Assembly (NCBI RefSeq): GCF_014699055.1
Contig: NZ_JACXAC010000006.1
Span: 496,001 to 560,000, forward strand
Reading direction: 5' to 3'
DNA from: Hymenobacter armeniacus
GTDB lineage: Bacteria; Bacteroidota; Bacteroidia; Cytophagales; Hymenobacteraceae
Length of the DNA: 64,000 nt
The notes under the pieces were generated by a model, which was given only the letters and a program-made list of their open reading frames with translations, had not been told where the DNA came from and made no database searches. Position 1 is the stretch's first letter. Each line of letters begins with the position of its first letter. Shown here piece after piece: positions 52,578-63,182 of this stretch. Position numbers and translations under genes: made by a program.

Positions 52578-53465
52578 TCAGCTCGTGGGGCCGGTGTCCA
52601 CGCGCGACTCGATGGTGGCCTGCACCGTGCTGTTCACGGCCGAGAGAATGTTGTAGCCGGTGGCCTGCTCAATGGCGTCGACCGTGGTGCGGTAGCTGCC
52701 CCAGCTGGAGCTGATGCTGGTGGTGTTGGGCGTGTCGATGGCGATGATGCGCGTGCTGGTGGTGACGCGGCTGGCATCGGAGCTGCCTTCGGGCAATACC
52801 ACCACGACTTTCCAGCAGCGGGCCGGCACCGTGATTTTGCCGCTCGCAATGGTGGTGGCGTAGCCGTTCACGCCGGTGCCGCCGCTGCCGTAGCTGCCGC
52901 AGATGACGTAGAGTTCGTAGCCTTGGCTCACGAGGGTGCGCTCGTAGTTTTCGAGGTTGGCCCAGGTTTGCTGGTTGTTGTTGGCGGCCTGGGGCATCAT
53001 GTTGGTCATGAGGAACGTGGCCGAGTTGTCGGCCACCGAGCCCGTACGGTCGGCCGAGGGGCAGTTGTGGCCGCGGTCGAAGCCCGAGCCGGTGTAGCTG
53101 CTGCTGGTGGCGTGAAACCAAGTGCTGGGCAGCGTGGCGTCGGAGGCGAAGTTGTCCTGGCGGGGGGTGCTGCCCAGCCAGGCGCTGCTCAGGTGCCAGC
53201 TCACCCAGTTCGGCTTGCCCTTGTCGCGGCTATACGACAGGCTGTACTGGGTTTTGGTCATCAGGTAGTTGTTGGGGTAGTTGGTGGCGTCGGTCACGGC
53301 CCCGCTGGGGTTGCCCATGGCCAGGTTGCTGTCGCGGGTGGCGTCCTGGTTCACCACGGCTGCGGTAGGACCAGCGGCCGGAGCCACCTGTGCATCGCGC
53401 GAACACGAAACCGCCAGGGCCGCGAGCAGCGCCATGCTGCCCATGCGTAAAAAGTTTTGCTTCAT
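52578..53465 (-). CDS. lipoprotein DNA/RNA non-specific endonuclease
   Basis: A 295-residue protein from ATG 53465. A signal peptide ends in a lipobox (LAVSCS). The NUC1/Serratia-nuclease motif DRGH is in GSGFDRGHNCPSADR, with the metal-binding Asn region in MTNMMPQAANNNQQTWANLE. The family cuts DNA and RNA with Mg. As a lipoprotein it would sit at the membrane or cell surface and could degrade external nucleic acids. No immunity gene is next to it. Confidence 0.9.
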   Translation of the reverse strand: MKQNFLRMGSMALLAALAVSCSRDAQVAPAAGPTAAVVNQDATRDSNLAMGNPSGAVTDATNYPNNYLMTKTQYSLSYSRDKGKPNWVSWHLSSAWLGSTPRQDNFASDATLPSTWFHATSSSYTGSGFDRGHNCPSADRTGSVADNSATFLMTNMMPQAANNNQQTWANLENYERTLVSQGYELYVICGSYGSGGTGVNGYATTIASGKITVPARCWKVVVVLPEGSSDASRVTTSTRIIAIDTPNTTSISSSWGSYRTTVDAIEQATGYNILSAVNSTVQATIESRVDTGPTS

Positions 53466-53733
53466 AAAAAGATGGTGGGATGAGATGGTGAATGGTGCCC
53501 ACAAAATTCCGACACCGGCATTGCGGGGCCACCGCCGCAATGTTACGTCTCGGTTATCATTATCCGAGGGGCCGCACCCACAAGATTTTGGCCTTGATAC
53601 TCAGCTTTTTTGGAATGATGTTTGAGGATATAAATCCTTCATTATTGCAAAATAATAACGTTGAGGTGCTAGCCCATTGCGACTGGGCGCAGCCCCTTGG
53701 CACTCATTCCTTTCACCCTTTTTCCTTTTTCAT

Positions 53734-55347
53734 ATGCATAAAATGCTACGGTATTCTTGGGCTCTGGTCCTCATTGGGCTGCTGTGGGCCCGGCCGGCGG
53801 CCGCCAGCCACATGCAGGGCGGCGACCTCACCTACGCCGCGCTGGGCAACAACCGCTACCTCGTCACGCTGCACATCTACCGCGACTGTTCCGGCATCAC
53901 GCTGTCGCCCTTCACGCTGGAATGCCGCTCGGGCGGGTGCAACACCGCGGCCACCGTCACGGCGCCGTTTGTGCAGGTGGGGCCCGGGGTGGCGGCCCGG
54001 CAGTATTGCGCCACGCTGAACGGCGTGTGCAACAGCACCATCACCAACACCGAAGCCTTCACTTACACCGCCACCGTGACCCTGCCGCCGGCCGCGCGCT
54101 GGGTGCTCAGCACCTTCCAGAACGCCCGCCCCGCCACCGCCAACATTGCCAACCCCGGCGACCTCTACTTCGAGGCCACGCTGAGCAACCTGGTGCCCGG
54201 GCCCGGCACCACCGGCCTGGCCATCGCCAACAGCTCGCCGGTGAGCAGCGTGCAGCCGGCCTTCTTTGTGCCGGTGCACCGCCTTTCCACCCTCAGCAAC
54301 AACGCCTTCGACCCCGACGGCGACTCGCTGGTGTACTCGCTCGAAACGCCCCTGGAGGCTTGCAACACGCCCATCACGTTCAGTCCCTACCCGGCCTCTA
54401 CCCCTACCGTGCTCAGCAGCAACCCCTTGTGCGTGTATCAGCCCATGCCCATCGGCAACTACAGCGCCACGCTACCGATTGCGGTGGACATGGACACCGT
54501 GGGTACCTGCCCGCAAAAATCCGGCGTAAACCCCCGCTTCCGCTTCGACGCGCGCACGGGCTCCATCAGCCTGCAGCCCGGCTCCTACAACAGCACGGCG
54601 CTCCCGGCCACCGGGGTCAACAAATACGCGGCGGCCGTTAAAATCAGCGAGTACCGGCGCCTCAACGGCAGCTATGTGCTCATTGGCACCACGCGCCGCG
54701 AGCTGTACTTCATGGTATACGATTGCGGCACCAACCTGCTGCCCGTGGTGAGCCCGCTGCTCACGGTGCAAAACGGCACCCGCACCACCACGCAGACGCT
54801 GAGCCAGGTCATCCCGGCCCTCGCCGGCGAACCGGTTTCGGTGCTGATAACGGCCACCGACCGCAACGCCGGCCAGACCCTCACCCTTACCCTGGATTAC
54901 AATGCCATGCCTGGCACCACGCTGCAAAACCTCGGCAACGGCCAGGCCCGCCTCACGTTCACCCCGCCGCTGAACACCACGCCCGGCCTGTACCGCGTGG
55001 CCGTGACGGCCGAAGACGACGCCTGCCCCATCAAAGGCAGCGAGACGCAGCTGCTCACCTTCCGGGTGTCGGCCAGCGGGCCGCTGGCCACCCGCACCGC
55101 CGCGGCGCCGCACCCCACCGCCTACCCCACGCCGTTCACCCAGGAAGTGCGCTTCCAGCTGAGCACGCCCGGCGCCCAAACCCTCACCATCTGCGACCAG
55201 TTGGGCCGCGCCGTGGCCACCGTGCGCAGCCAGCCCGACGGCTCGGTGCGCTGGCTGCCCGCCGCCGAGCTGCCCGCCGGCCTCTACCTCGCCCGCCCTG
55301 CCGATGGGGGCCCGGCCGTGCGCCTGCTCCGCAGCGCCGCGCAATAG
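53734..55347 (+). CDS. secreted surface protein with T9SS type A tail
   Basis: A 537-residue protein from ATG 53734 (ATG 53743 also possible). A signal peptide (YSWALVLIGLLWARPAAA) is followed by SHMQGGDLTYAALGNNRYLV, matching the start of the protein at 5519. The shared tail of that module, ISEYRRLNGSYVLIGTTRRE, also matches. The last about 75 residues are a type A sorting domain (HPTAYPTPFTQEVRFQL, LGRAVATV, GLYLARPAD). It is probably an adhesin-like outer-surface protein. Type A here versus type B in its paralogue is notable. Confidence 0.85.
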   Translation: MHKMLRYSWALVLIGLLWARPAAASHMQGGDLTYAALGNNRYLVTLHIYRDCSGITLSPFTLECRSGGCNTAATVTAPFVQVGPGVAARQYCATLNGVCNSTITNTEAFTYTATVTLPPAARWVLSTFQNARPATANIANPGDLYFEATLSNLVPGPGTTGLAIANSSPVSSVQPAFFVPVHRLSTLSNNAFDPDGDSLVYSLETPLEACNTPITFSPYPASTPTVLSSNPLCVYQPMPIGNYSATLPIAVDMDTVGTCPQKSGVNPRFRFDARTGSISLQPGSYNSTALPATGVNKYAAAVKISEYRRLNGSYVLIGTTRRELYFMVYDCGTNLLPVVSPLLTVQNGTRTTTQTLSQVIPALAGEPVSVLITATDRNAGQTLTLTLDYNAMPGTTLQNLGNGQARLTFTPPLNTTPGLYRVAVTAEDDACPIKGSETQLLTFRVSASGPLATRTAAAPHPTAYPTPFTQEVRFQLSTPGAQTLTICDQLGRAVATVRSQPDGSVRWLPAAELPAGLYLARPADGGPAVRLLRSAAQ

Positions 55348-55372
55348 CCCGCAACGGTGCTCTTTTCAATTC

Positions 55373-55408
55373 AAAAGCCCTGCCGATACGAATCGGCAGG
55401 GCTTTTTT
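55373..55408. terminator. bidirectional rho-independent terminator
   Basis: Perfect 15-bp stem (55373-55387 and 55392-55406) with a 4-nt loop, flanked by A/T runs, between two convergent T9SS protein genes. Confidence 0.9.
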
Positions 55409-55427
55409 GCAGAAAGGTCAGGTGTGA

Positions 55428-57644
55428 TTAGCGAGCCCCGACTACCAGCCGCTGGGTGGCCAGCGCTTGGCCGGCGGCGCCGCGCAGCACCACGTGGTAG
55501 AGGCCGGGCGCGAGGGCCGGCATGGCCACGTTGGCAGCGGCGTTGGGCACGGCCACTTGGCCCACCAGTTGGCCCAGCTGTGAGTAGGCCTGCACCACGC
55601 CGCCCGTGGCGGGCAGGTTGGGGCAGTGCACCAGCACAGCGCGGGCATCGGTGGCAGGGTTGGGGTATACTTCAAGTTGCGGGGCCGCCGCGGCCGACTT
55701 GCCGACGGCCACCGACACGATGGAAGACAGCGTGCTGCTGCCGTCGTAGTCTACCTGGCGCAGGCGGTAGTACACCACGGCCACGCCCAGGGCGCCGGCT
55801 TCGGCATCGCGCAGCTTGTAGCTCAGGCTGCGGGTGCTGCTGCCGGCAGCGTCTACCCGGCCCACGGCCGCAAACGGCACGTCGACGCCGGTGGAGCGCT
55901 CCACCACAAAGTGGCTGCTGTTTTTCTCCGAAGCCGTGGTCCAGGCTACGTCGGCGCCGTTGTTGGCCCACTTGGCGCCGAAGGACGTCAGCTGCACCGG
56001 CAGCGGCGTGATGATGGACGGGATGCCGCCGGTTTTGTCGTCGGCGAAGGCGTAGTGGATGGGAAAGCTGGTGAGTGCCGAGGCGCCAGCCGAGGCGGTG
56101 ATTTGCACCGACGCGAAGGGACGGGTGGTGAGGAAGGAAATTTCCTGGCGGCCGTCGGGCAGCAAGGTCAGGGAGAGCAAGGAGCTGCCCGAGGCGCTTT
56201 CGAGCACCTTGCCGTCGGCGTCGTAGGTAGTCAGGGTCAGTTGGTCGAGCAGCGTGGCGTCGAGCAGGCCGGTGCCGTTGCCCACCACCATGCCGGCGCG
56301 GTTGCCGGCGGTGCCGGTGCCGTTCAGGGCCAGCTTCAGCTCGGCGGTGGTGAGCAGGCCGGTGGGGATGTTCATGGTGGCCACCGTGCTGGGGTCGTTG
56401 TCGGCCGCGCCTTGCGGGTTGGTCACGCCGCAGGGCCCGAGAACGCAGATGCCAGTGGTGTTGGTGGCGTATTTGCCAGCCGTCTGGCCCACCGGAAAGT
56501 CCGACTGCACGTGCGTGGTGCCCTCAAAGGCGCGGGGCTCGACGCCAAAGCCGTAATACAGCTTCAGGTCATCAAGCACCGACACCAGGCCGATGCGCTC
56601 AATCTTCACCTCATCGAAGGGCAGCTTGGTGCGGAAGCTCACCTGGTATTTGCCGTCGGGCAGCGCGTGCAGTTCCAGCAGCTCGGCGCCGGTGGCGGTT
56701 TCGCCGGTGGGGAGGCCGTCGCGGTAGGTGCTCAGGCGCAGGCCCGACAAGATGCTCAGGTCCAGCAGGTCGTCGTTGCCAATCACAAAGCCGGCGTAGT
56801 AGCCGCCCGGGGCGTCGAGGTTGCTGGCCAGCTTCACCGACAACGCCGCCGGGCACGACACGGTGGCCAGGCTGTTGAAGGTGGCGTAGTTGGTTAGGTC
56901 GTTGTCGACGGCCCGCTCGGGGTTGCTCACCCCGGCCCCCACGCAGGCGCTAATCACGCCCGCATTCGAAGTGCCCGCGCCGTAGTATTGCGACAGGGCC
57001 GCGCCGCTGGCGGTGAACTGCGACAACGCCCCCTTGGCCTGCGGCTGTACCAACGACGGCACAGCGTAGGCGTAGTGAACGTTGAGCTTGAACGACACCG
57101 AGGCCAGGCCACCTACTTCAAGCTGCACGTGCGTAAACGGCGCCTTGGCCACAAACTCCAGTTGCGTGGGCCGCGTGCTGCCCAGCAGCAAGTCGCGCGC
57201 CACTTCGGCCGATACCAACCACGACTCCCTCCACTGCGCGCCGTCATAGGTAGAGAGGGTAATCACGTTCACCAGGCTCAGGTTGAGCAGGTTGGAAGAC
57301 GTCGTGGCGTTGCTCACCAGCACGCCGGCGCGGTCGCCCGCTGCACCGCCGGTCCCACTCAGCCCCAGCCGGATGCTGGCCGTCGAGGCCACGCTGAGGA
57401 AAGTGTTGAGAACGGCGTAATTGGTTAGGTCCGCGTCGGCGGCAAACCCGGGGTTTTGCACTCCGCTTTCCACCCCCAGAAAAGTCTTTTGGTAAGGGGT
57501 GTAGTTTGAGTAGACGTTGGAAGTCGAGTAAGCTGGCGACGGGGAAGCCAGCGCCGCGCCTGTGCCCAGTGATAAGACTAGGGCGGCCAGCAACCACGTC
57601 CGCAACCGGACCAACGATGTAGCAGTGGGAGTAAAGAATTGCAT
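55428..57644 (-). CDS. surface protein with three repeated modules and T9SS type A tail
   Basis: A 738-residue protein from ATG 57644 with a signal peptide (WLLAALVLSLGTGAALA). Three similar modules of about 170-180 residues follow (starting near GVQNPGFAADADLTNYAVLN, GVSNPERAVDNDLTNYATFN and GVTNPQGAADNDPSTVATMN). Each has an NDLTNYA-type start, an AGxVVGN segment, a TYDxDG turn and an SFPIHYAF-type end. An Ig/Fn-like part (AKWANNGADVAWTTASEKNS) and a type A sorting domain (LEVYPNPATDARAVLVHCPN) end the chain. It is likely a surface-attached binding protein. Confidence 0.87.
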   Translation of the reverse strand: MQFFTPTATSLVRLRTWLLAALVLSLGTGAALASPSPAYSTSNVYSNYTPYQKTFLGVESGVQNPGFAADADLTNYAVLNTFLSVASTASIRLGLSGTGGAAGDRAGVLVSNATTSSNLLNLSLVNVITLSTYDGAQWRESWLVSAEVARDLLLGSTRPTQLEFVAKAPFTHVQLEVGGLASVSFKLNVHYAYAVPSLVQPQAKGALSQFTASGAALSQYYGAGTSNAGVISACVGAGVSNPERAVDNDLTNYATFNSLATVSCPAALSVKLASNLDAPGGYYAGFVIGNDDLLDLSILSGLRLSTYRDGLPTGETATGAELLELHALPDGKYQVSFRTKLPFDEVKIERIGLVSVLDDLKLYYGFGVEPRAFEGTTHVQSDFPVGQTAGKYATNTTGICVLGPCGVTNPQGAADNDPSTVATMNIPTGLLTTAELKLALNGTGTAGNRAGMVVGNGTGLLDATLLDQLTLTTYDADGKVLESASGSSLLSLTLLPDGRQEISFLTTRPFASVQITASAGASALTSFPIHYAFADDKTGGIPSIITPLPVQLTSFGAKWANNGADVAWTTASEKNSSHFVVERSTGVDVPFAAVGRVDAAGSSTRSLSYKLRDAEAGALGVAVVYYRLRQVDYDGSSTLSSIVSVAVGKSAAAAPQLEVYPNPATDARAVLVHCPNLPATGGVVQAYSQLGQLVGQVAVPNAAANVAMPALAPGLYHVVLRGAAGQALATQRLVVGAR

Positions 57645-58015
57645 GATAGTCGTAGAAAATATTTGAAAGTTTGGCACCCTGCCGCTCCATTTCATGCAAT
57701 TCCGCGGCCATCAAGCCGCTTCCGTACTCTCTGCCTAAGTATCAACTACATAGTTTTTTTGGCTTGCTTTGCGCTTGTCTCAATTTGGGATTTTGTTCCT
57801 AAAACTAGAATACAAGAAAAAATCATGCGCAATCCGGCAGTCATTTCACTTCGTATATGCCTCATTTTGTCAGTTATTTTAACAAGAATGTTAATTTCGG
57901 CTTATTTTTGCAATATAACTTTTCCAATGCCGTCCGTACAGGAAAGCTTCTGCTTTGCTTAAGTGCTTAGCCAGGCAGCAGCCAAGCCTTGCTTGTTTCA
58001 CACTTTCTCTCTTCT
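57645..58015. other. 371-bp AT-rich divergent intergenic region
   Basis: AT-rich interval between the divergent surface-protein and sigma-54 activator genes. A TATTTTTG at 57903-57910 resembles a -7 box for the regulator, but no TTG lies at the right distance. No ORF or RNA gene was recognised. Confidence 0.4.
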
Positions 58016-59377
<1,362 letters not shown>

Positions 59378-59443
59378 CCGACGGGCGTGCCGCCCGTATC
59401 GTACTTTGCCGTTCCGTTGGCCCCGTTTTCTTCTGCTATTCCG

Positions 59444-62326
59444 ATGATGCGCCGCTCCCGTTCTCCTCGCCTGGCCCGCCGCGCCCCGGTACCGGCCGCG
59501 CGGCGCGCGGTGGCGCGAGAAACCCATTCGGAGAGCCCCCACCGGCCGGTGCCCGAGGCGCCCCTCTTTGGCAATGGGCTGGCCGACAAGGTCCCGCTCA
59601 TCCTGTTCAGCTACGACGCCCAGCGCCGCCAGCTGCTGCACTGCAACCGCCACTGCGAAACCGTGCTCGGCTTCACGCCCCGCGACCTGGTGAGCCAGGG
59701 ACACCTGCTGGGGCCCAACATGCTGCACCCCATTTCGCTGGCTCGTGTGCAGAGCACCAACCTGAACGTGCTGCTCGACCAGGACCGTGACCTGACTTGG
59801 GACTGCCGCGTGCGCCACCGCGACGGCGACTGGCGCTGGCTCCGCATCCGGGTGCGCGCCAGCGCCTGGACGCCCGACGGGCAGGTGCGCGAGCTGATGG
59901 GCAGCGCCGAAGACGTGAGCCGCCACCGCGCCGCGGTGGAAGAGCTGCGCCACAACCGCCACCTGCTGCGCCAAGTGGTGGACCTGGTGCCCAACCTGAT
60001 TTACATCTACGACCTGCGCCTGGAGCGCAACACCTACTCCAACCGCCGCATTGAGCTGGTGCTGGGCTACACCAGCGAAGAACTGCTGGCTTTCCCCGAC
60101 GGCGCCCTGCTGCCCGGCCTGATGCCCCCCGAGGCCCAGCAGCGCCTGCGCGAGCACTGGGCCGCCGTGGCCCGCCTGCCCCAGGGCGAAGTGCTGACCC
60201 TGGAATTTTCCGCCCGCCACCGCAACGGCTCCCTGCGCTGGCTGCGCAGCAGCCACACGCCCTTTGCCCGCGATGCCGACGGCACCGTCACGAGCATTAT
60301 TGGCGTGGCCGAAGACATCACCGACCGGCGCGCCACCGACGCCCACCGCCGCGCGGCCGGCGAGCGGCTGGCCGAGCAGCACCGCCTGTTCCGGCAGGTA
60401 ATAGACGCCCTGCCCCACCCCATCTACCTCAAAGACGGGCACGGCAACTACTTGCTGGCCAACCGCGCCCTGGCCGCGCTGTATGGGCTGACGCCCGACG
60501 AGCTGGTGCGGTTTGGGGCGGCTGGCGTGCCCGCCGTGACCACCGCCGAGCTGGCTCGCTACCAGGAGCAGGACCGCCAGGTGCTGGCCACCGGCGAAGA
60601 CCTCATCCTGGAGGAATCGTACACCTATCCGGACGGCACGGTGTCGTGGTTCAGCAGCGTGAAGCGCCTGTTTGAGCGCGCCGACGGCACGGCCCAGGTG
60701 CTGGGCGTCGACAGCGACATCAGCGAGCTCAAGCGCACGCAGCAGGCCCTGGAGCAGGCCATTGGCGAAGCCCAGGTAGACGCCCAGGCCAAACAGGACT
60801 TTCTGGCCAACATGAGCCACGAGATTCGGACGCCGCTGCACGGCATTCTGGGCCTGACCGGGGTGTTGTCGAAAACCACGCTCAGCCGCAGCCAGCACGA
60901 CTACCTGCGCCTGCTGGCCGAATCGGCCGAGCACTTGCTGAACGTGCTGAACGACGTGCTAACCACCGCCCGCCTGGGCGCTGGCAAGCTGCGCGCCGAG
61001 CGCACGCCCTTCGACCCCGACGAGCTCCTGACCGGCTGCGCGGCGCTGCTGCGGCCCCGGGCCCGCGAAAAGGGCCTGCGCCTGCGCCTCGACAAGCCCG
61101 CCCACCTGCCCCAGGTGCTGGGCGACGCCCACCGGCTGCGCCAGGTGCTGCTCAACCTGGTCAGCAACGCCCTTAAGTTTACTGAGGAAGGGCAGGTGCG
61201 GCTGCGCTGCCGAACGGTGCCCGGCCCGAGCCTGCACGCCGCCCCCGTGGGCACCGTGTGGCTGCAGTTCGCGGTGAGCGACACGGGCGTGGGCATAGCG
61301 CCCGAAACCCTCGAGAAAGTGTTTGAGCCCTTCACGCAGGCCACGGCCAGCACCGACCGCGAATACGGCGGTTCGGGCCTGGGGCTCAGCATTTCGGAGG
61401 GGTTGGTGCGCCTCATGGGCGGCACCCTGCGCGTGTGCAGCGAGCTGGGCCAGGGCAGCACCTTCGCCTTCACACTGCCCTTTCAGCCGGTGCTGGCGGC
61501 AGCGCCCGAGCCAGAACAGGCCCCCGCCGCGCCGCCCGCCGAAACGGTGGCCGGCCGCATCCTGCTGGTGGAAGACAACATGGTGAACAGCCTGCTGGCC
61601 GAAACCGTGCTGCGCAACTGGGGCTGGCAGGTGACCACCGCCGCTAGCGGCCTGGCGGCCATTCAGCTGTTTGAGCACCGGCCCTTCGACCTCGTGCTCA
61701 TGGACATTCAGATGCCGGGCATGGACGGCGAAACCGCCGCCCGCGCCCTGCGCGCCCACCCCGACGCCACCCGGGCCGCCACGCCCATCATCGCCCTCAC
61801 GGCCCGCGCCCAGGCCGGCGAGGCCGAGCGCCTCAAAGCCACGGGCTTTGCCGGCTACTTGGCCAAGCCCTACCGCGAAGAACAACTCCTCGAAACCATG
61901 CAGGAAGTACTGGCCCGGCACCGCCCCGCCCCCGAACCTGCCTCACCTCATCAACCTCTATTTTCCATGCCCTCTGCAGCTCCCCTCTACGACTTGAGCA
62001 ACGTGCGCCAGCTGGTGCGCCACGACGAAGCCATTGTGCGCCGCTTGGCCTGGGCGTTCATCGAAACCACGCCGGCCATCCTCACCGCCCTCGACGAGGC
62101 CCTGACCAAGCCCGACTGGGAAGCCGTGGGTGACGCCGCCCACCACCTCAAAAGCTCCCTCGACGGGCTGGGCGTGGAAAGCCTGCGTCAGGTCATCCGC
62201 GAAATAGAAGCCTACGGCGAAAATGCCCCCGAGCCGGCGGCAGCGGCTCAGAAAGTGGCCCAGGTACGCGCCGTGACCGAAGAGGTGATGGCCGCGCTGC
62301 GCACCGAGTTTCCGGAGCAGGCGTGA
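59444..62326 (+). CDS. soluble PAS-PAS-PAS hybrid histidine kinase with REC and HPt
   Basis: About 960 residues from ATG 59444 (59447 also possible). Three PAS domains (roughly 60-165, 185-310, 325-440) precede HisKA with H459 (FLANMSHEIRTPLHGIL), an HATPase_c domain (LNLVSNALKFTEEGQ, GGSGLGLSISEGL), a receiver with D754 (LVLMDIQMPG) and an HPt domain with about H900 (AAHHLKSSLDGLG). No transmembrane helix is seen, so it senses a cytoplasmic cue. It forms a complete phosphorelay that can pass phosphate to the sigma-54 activator upstream. Confidence 0.93.
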   Translation: MMRRSRSPRLARRAPVPAARRAVARETHSESPHRPVPEAPLFGNGLADKVPLILFSYDAQRRQLLHCNRHCETVLGFTPRDLVSQGHLLGPNMLHPISLARVQSTNLNVLLDQDRDLTWDCRVRHRDGDWRWLRIRVRASAWTPDGQVRELMGSAEDVSRHRAAVEELRHNRHLLRQVVDLVPNLIYIYDLRLERNTYSNRRIELVLGYTSEELLAFPDGALLPGLMPPEAQQRLREHWAAVARLPQGEVLTLEFSARHRNGSLRWLRSSHTPFARDADGTVTSIIGVAEDITDRRATDAHRRAAGERLAEQHRLFRQVIDALPHPIYLKDGHGNYLLANRALAALYGLTPDELVRFGAAGVPAVTTAELARYQEQDRQVLATGEDLILEESYTYPDGTVSWFSSVKRLFERADGTAQVLGVDSDISELKRTQQALEQAIGEAQVDAQAKQDFLANMSHEIRTPLHGILGLTGVLSKTTLSRSQHDYLRLLAESAEHLLNVLNDVLTTARLGAGKLRAERTPFDPDELLTGCAALLRPRAREKGLRLRLDKPAHLPQVLGDAHRLRQVLLNLVSNALKFTEEGQVRLRCRTVPGPSLHAAPVGTVWLQFAVSDTGVGIAPETLEKVFEPFTQATASTDREYGGSGLGLSISEGLVRLMGGTLRVCSELGQGSTFAFTLPFQPVLAAAPEPEQAPAAPPAETVAGRILLVEDNMVNSLLAETVLRNWGWQVTTAASGLAAIQLFEHRPFDLVLMDIQMPGMDGETAARALRAHPDATRAATPIIALTARAQAGEAERLKATGFAGYLAKPYREEQLLETMQEVLARHRPAPEPASPHQPLFSMPSAAPLYDLSNVRQLVRHDEAIVRRLAWAFIETTPAILTALDEALTKPDWEAVGDAAHHLKSSLDGLGVESLRQVIREIEAYGENAPEPAAAAQKVAQVRAVTEEVMAALRTEFPEQA

Positions 62327-62437
62327 AGCAAAAGCCGAAATCTTATTGAAACCCGCTTCGGCATTTCGGGGTTGAATACCTCAGCGGCGGCTCCCTGACC
62401 GGGCCGCCCATTTTCCACCCGAATTCACCTTAGTATC

Positions 62438-62545
62438 ATGTTTATCTTCATGCTCGGCCTGTTGGTACTCACGGCCATTATGGCCTATAGCACCGTGAAC
62501 AACGTGAAGGAGATGCTCGCCCCGGAACCGGTGCGGGTGAAATAG
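62438..62545 (+). CDS. 35-residue small membrane protein
   Basis: A short ORF from ATG 62438. A single hydrophobic helix (IFMLGLLVLTAIMAYS) is followed by a charged tail (NNVKEMLAPEPVRVK). It lies 111 bp after the kinase stop and directly before a very strong terminator. The start and short length are plausible for a small membrane regulator of the kinase; coding is likely but unproven. Confidence 0.5.
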   Translation: MFIFMLGLLVLTAIMAYSTVNNVKEMLAPEPVRVK

Positions 62546-62550
62546 TCTCC

Positions 62551-62607
62551 TGTAGCCAGACACAAAAAAAGCAGCCTTACGGGCTGCTTTTTTTGTGTCT
62601 GGCTACA
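62551..62607. terminator. perfect bidirectional terminator hairpin
   Basis: 26-bp perfect arms (62551-62576 and 62582-62607) with a 5-nt loop; an A-run in one arm pairs with a T-run in the other. It separates the convergent small ORF and T9SS protein. Confidence 0.92.
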
Positions 62608-62621
62608 GAGCGAAGACCAGA

Positions 62622-63011
62622 TTAGCGAATAACAAGCTTGCACATCTGGCTGGTGTTGTCGGATTCGAGGCGCACGTAGTAGAGGCCGTTGGCGAATTTG
62701 CTCAGGTCGAGCATTTTGGTGTACCGGTCGTTCAGTTCCGTGAGGGTTTCGCGGTACATCACCGAGCCGATGACGTTGAGTACGCTCAACTCCACCTTTT
62801 TGCCCTGCAGGTTGTTGATGGTGAGGTGCACGATGCCGGTGCTGGGGTTGGGGTACACCACCAGGGTTTTCTCGTCGTTGCCGGGTTTAGCGCCTTGCTG
62901 GCCGGGGCGGCTCAGCACGGCGGCCGAGGCGGCGGGCAGGCGGAGTGCCGGAGCTAGGCCGAAGCACAAACACATACACAGCAATAGAGGTAGAAAGTAG
63001 CGTTGCATCAT
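62622..63011 (-). CDS. small T9SS type A sorted protein
   Basis: A 129-residue protein with a signal peptide (FLPLLLCMCLCFGLAPALRL). Most of the mature part is the type A sorting domain itself (LVVYPNPSTGIVHLTINNL, SVLNVIGSVMYRETL, GLYYVRLESDN, KLVIR at the end), preceded by only about 20 polar residues. It differs from the protein at 14807 by having a proper signal peptide. What, if anything, it carries to the surface is unclear. Confidence 0.8.
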   Translation of the reverse strand: MMQRYFLPLLLCMCLCFGLAPALRLPAASAAVLSRPGQQGAKPGNDEKTLVVYPNPSTGIVHLTINNLQGKKVELSVLNVIGSVMYRETLTELNDRYTKMLDLSKFANGLYYVRLESDNTSQMCKLVIR

Positions 63012-63182
63012 AGTAAACTTAAGGTGGGAAAGGAAGCGCGTGTGGTACTAGCGTAACGAAAAGGGGAAATTTTAGTTGACAAAGATACGGCGGCCATCCC
63101 TTTAGGGCCACGCGTATATACAGAAACCTCGATGAATTACGGTAATTTCGCTTTCATTGTTCTCATTTTACCGACCAATTAG

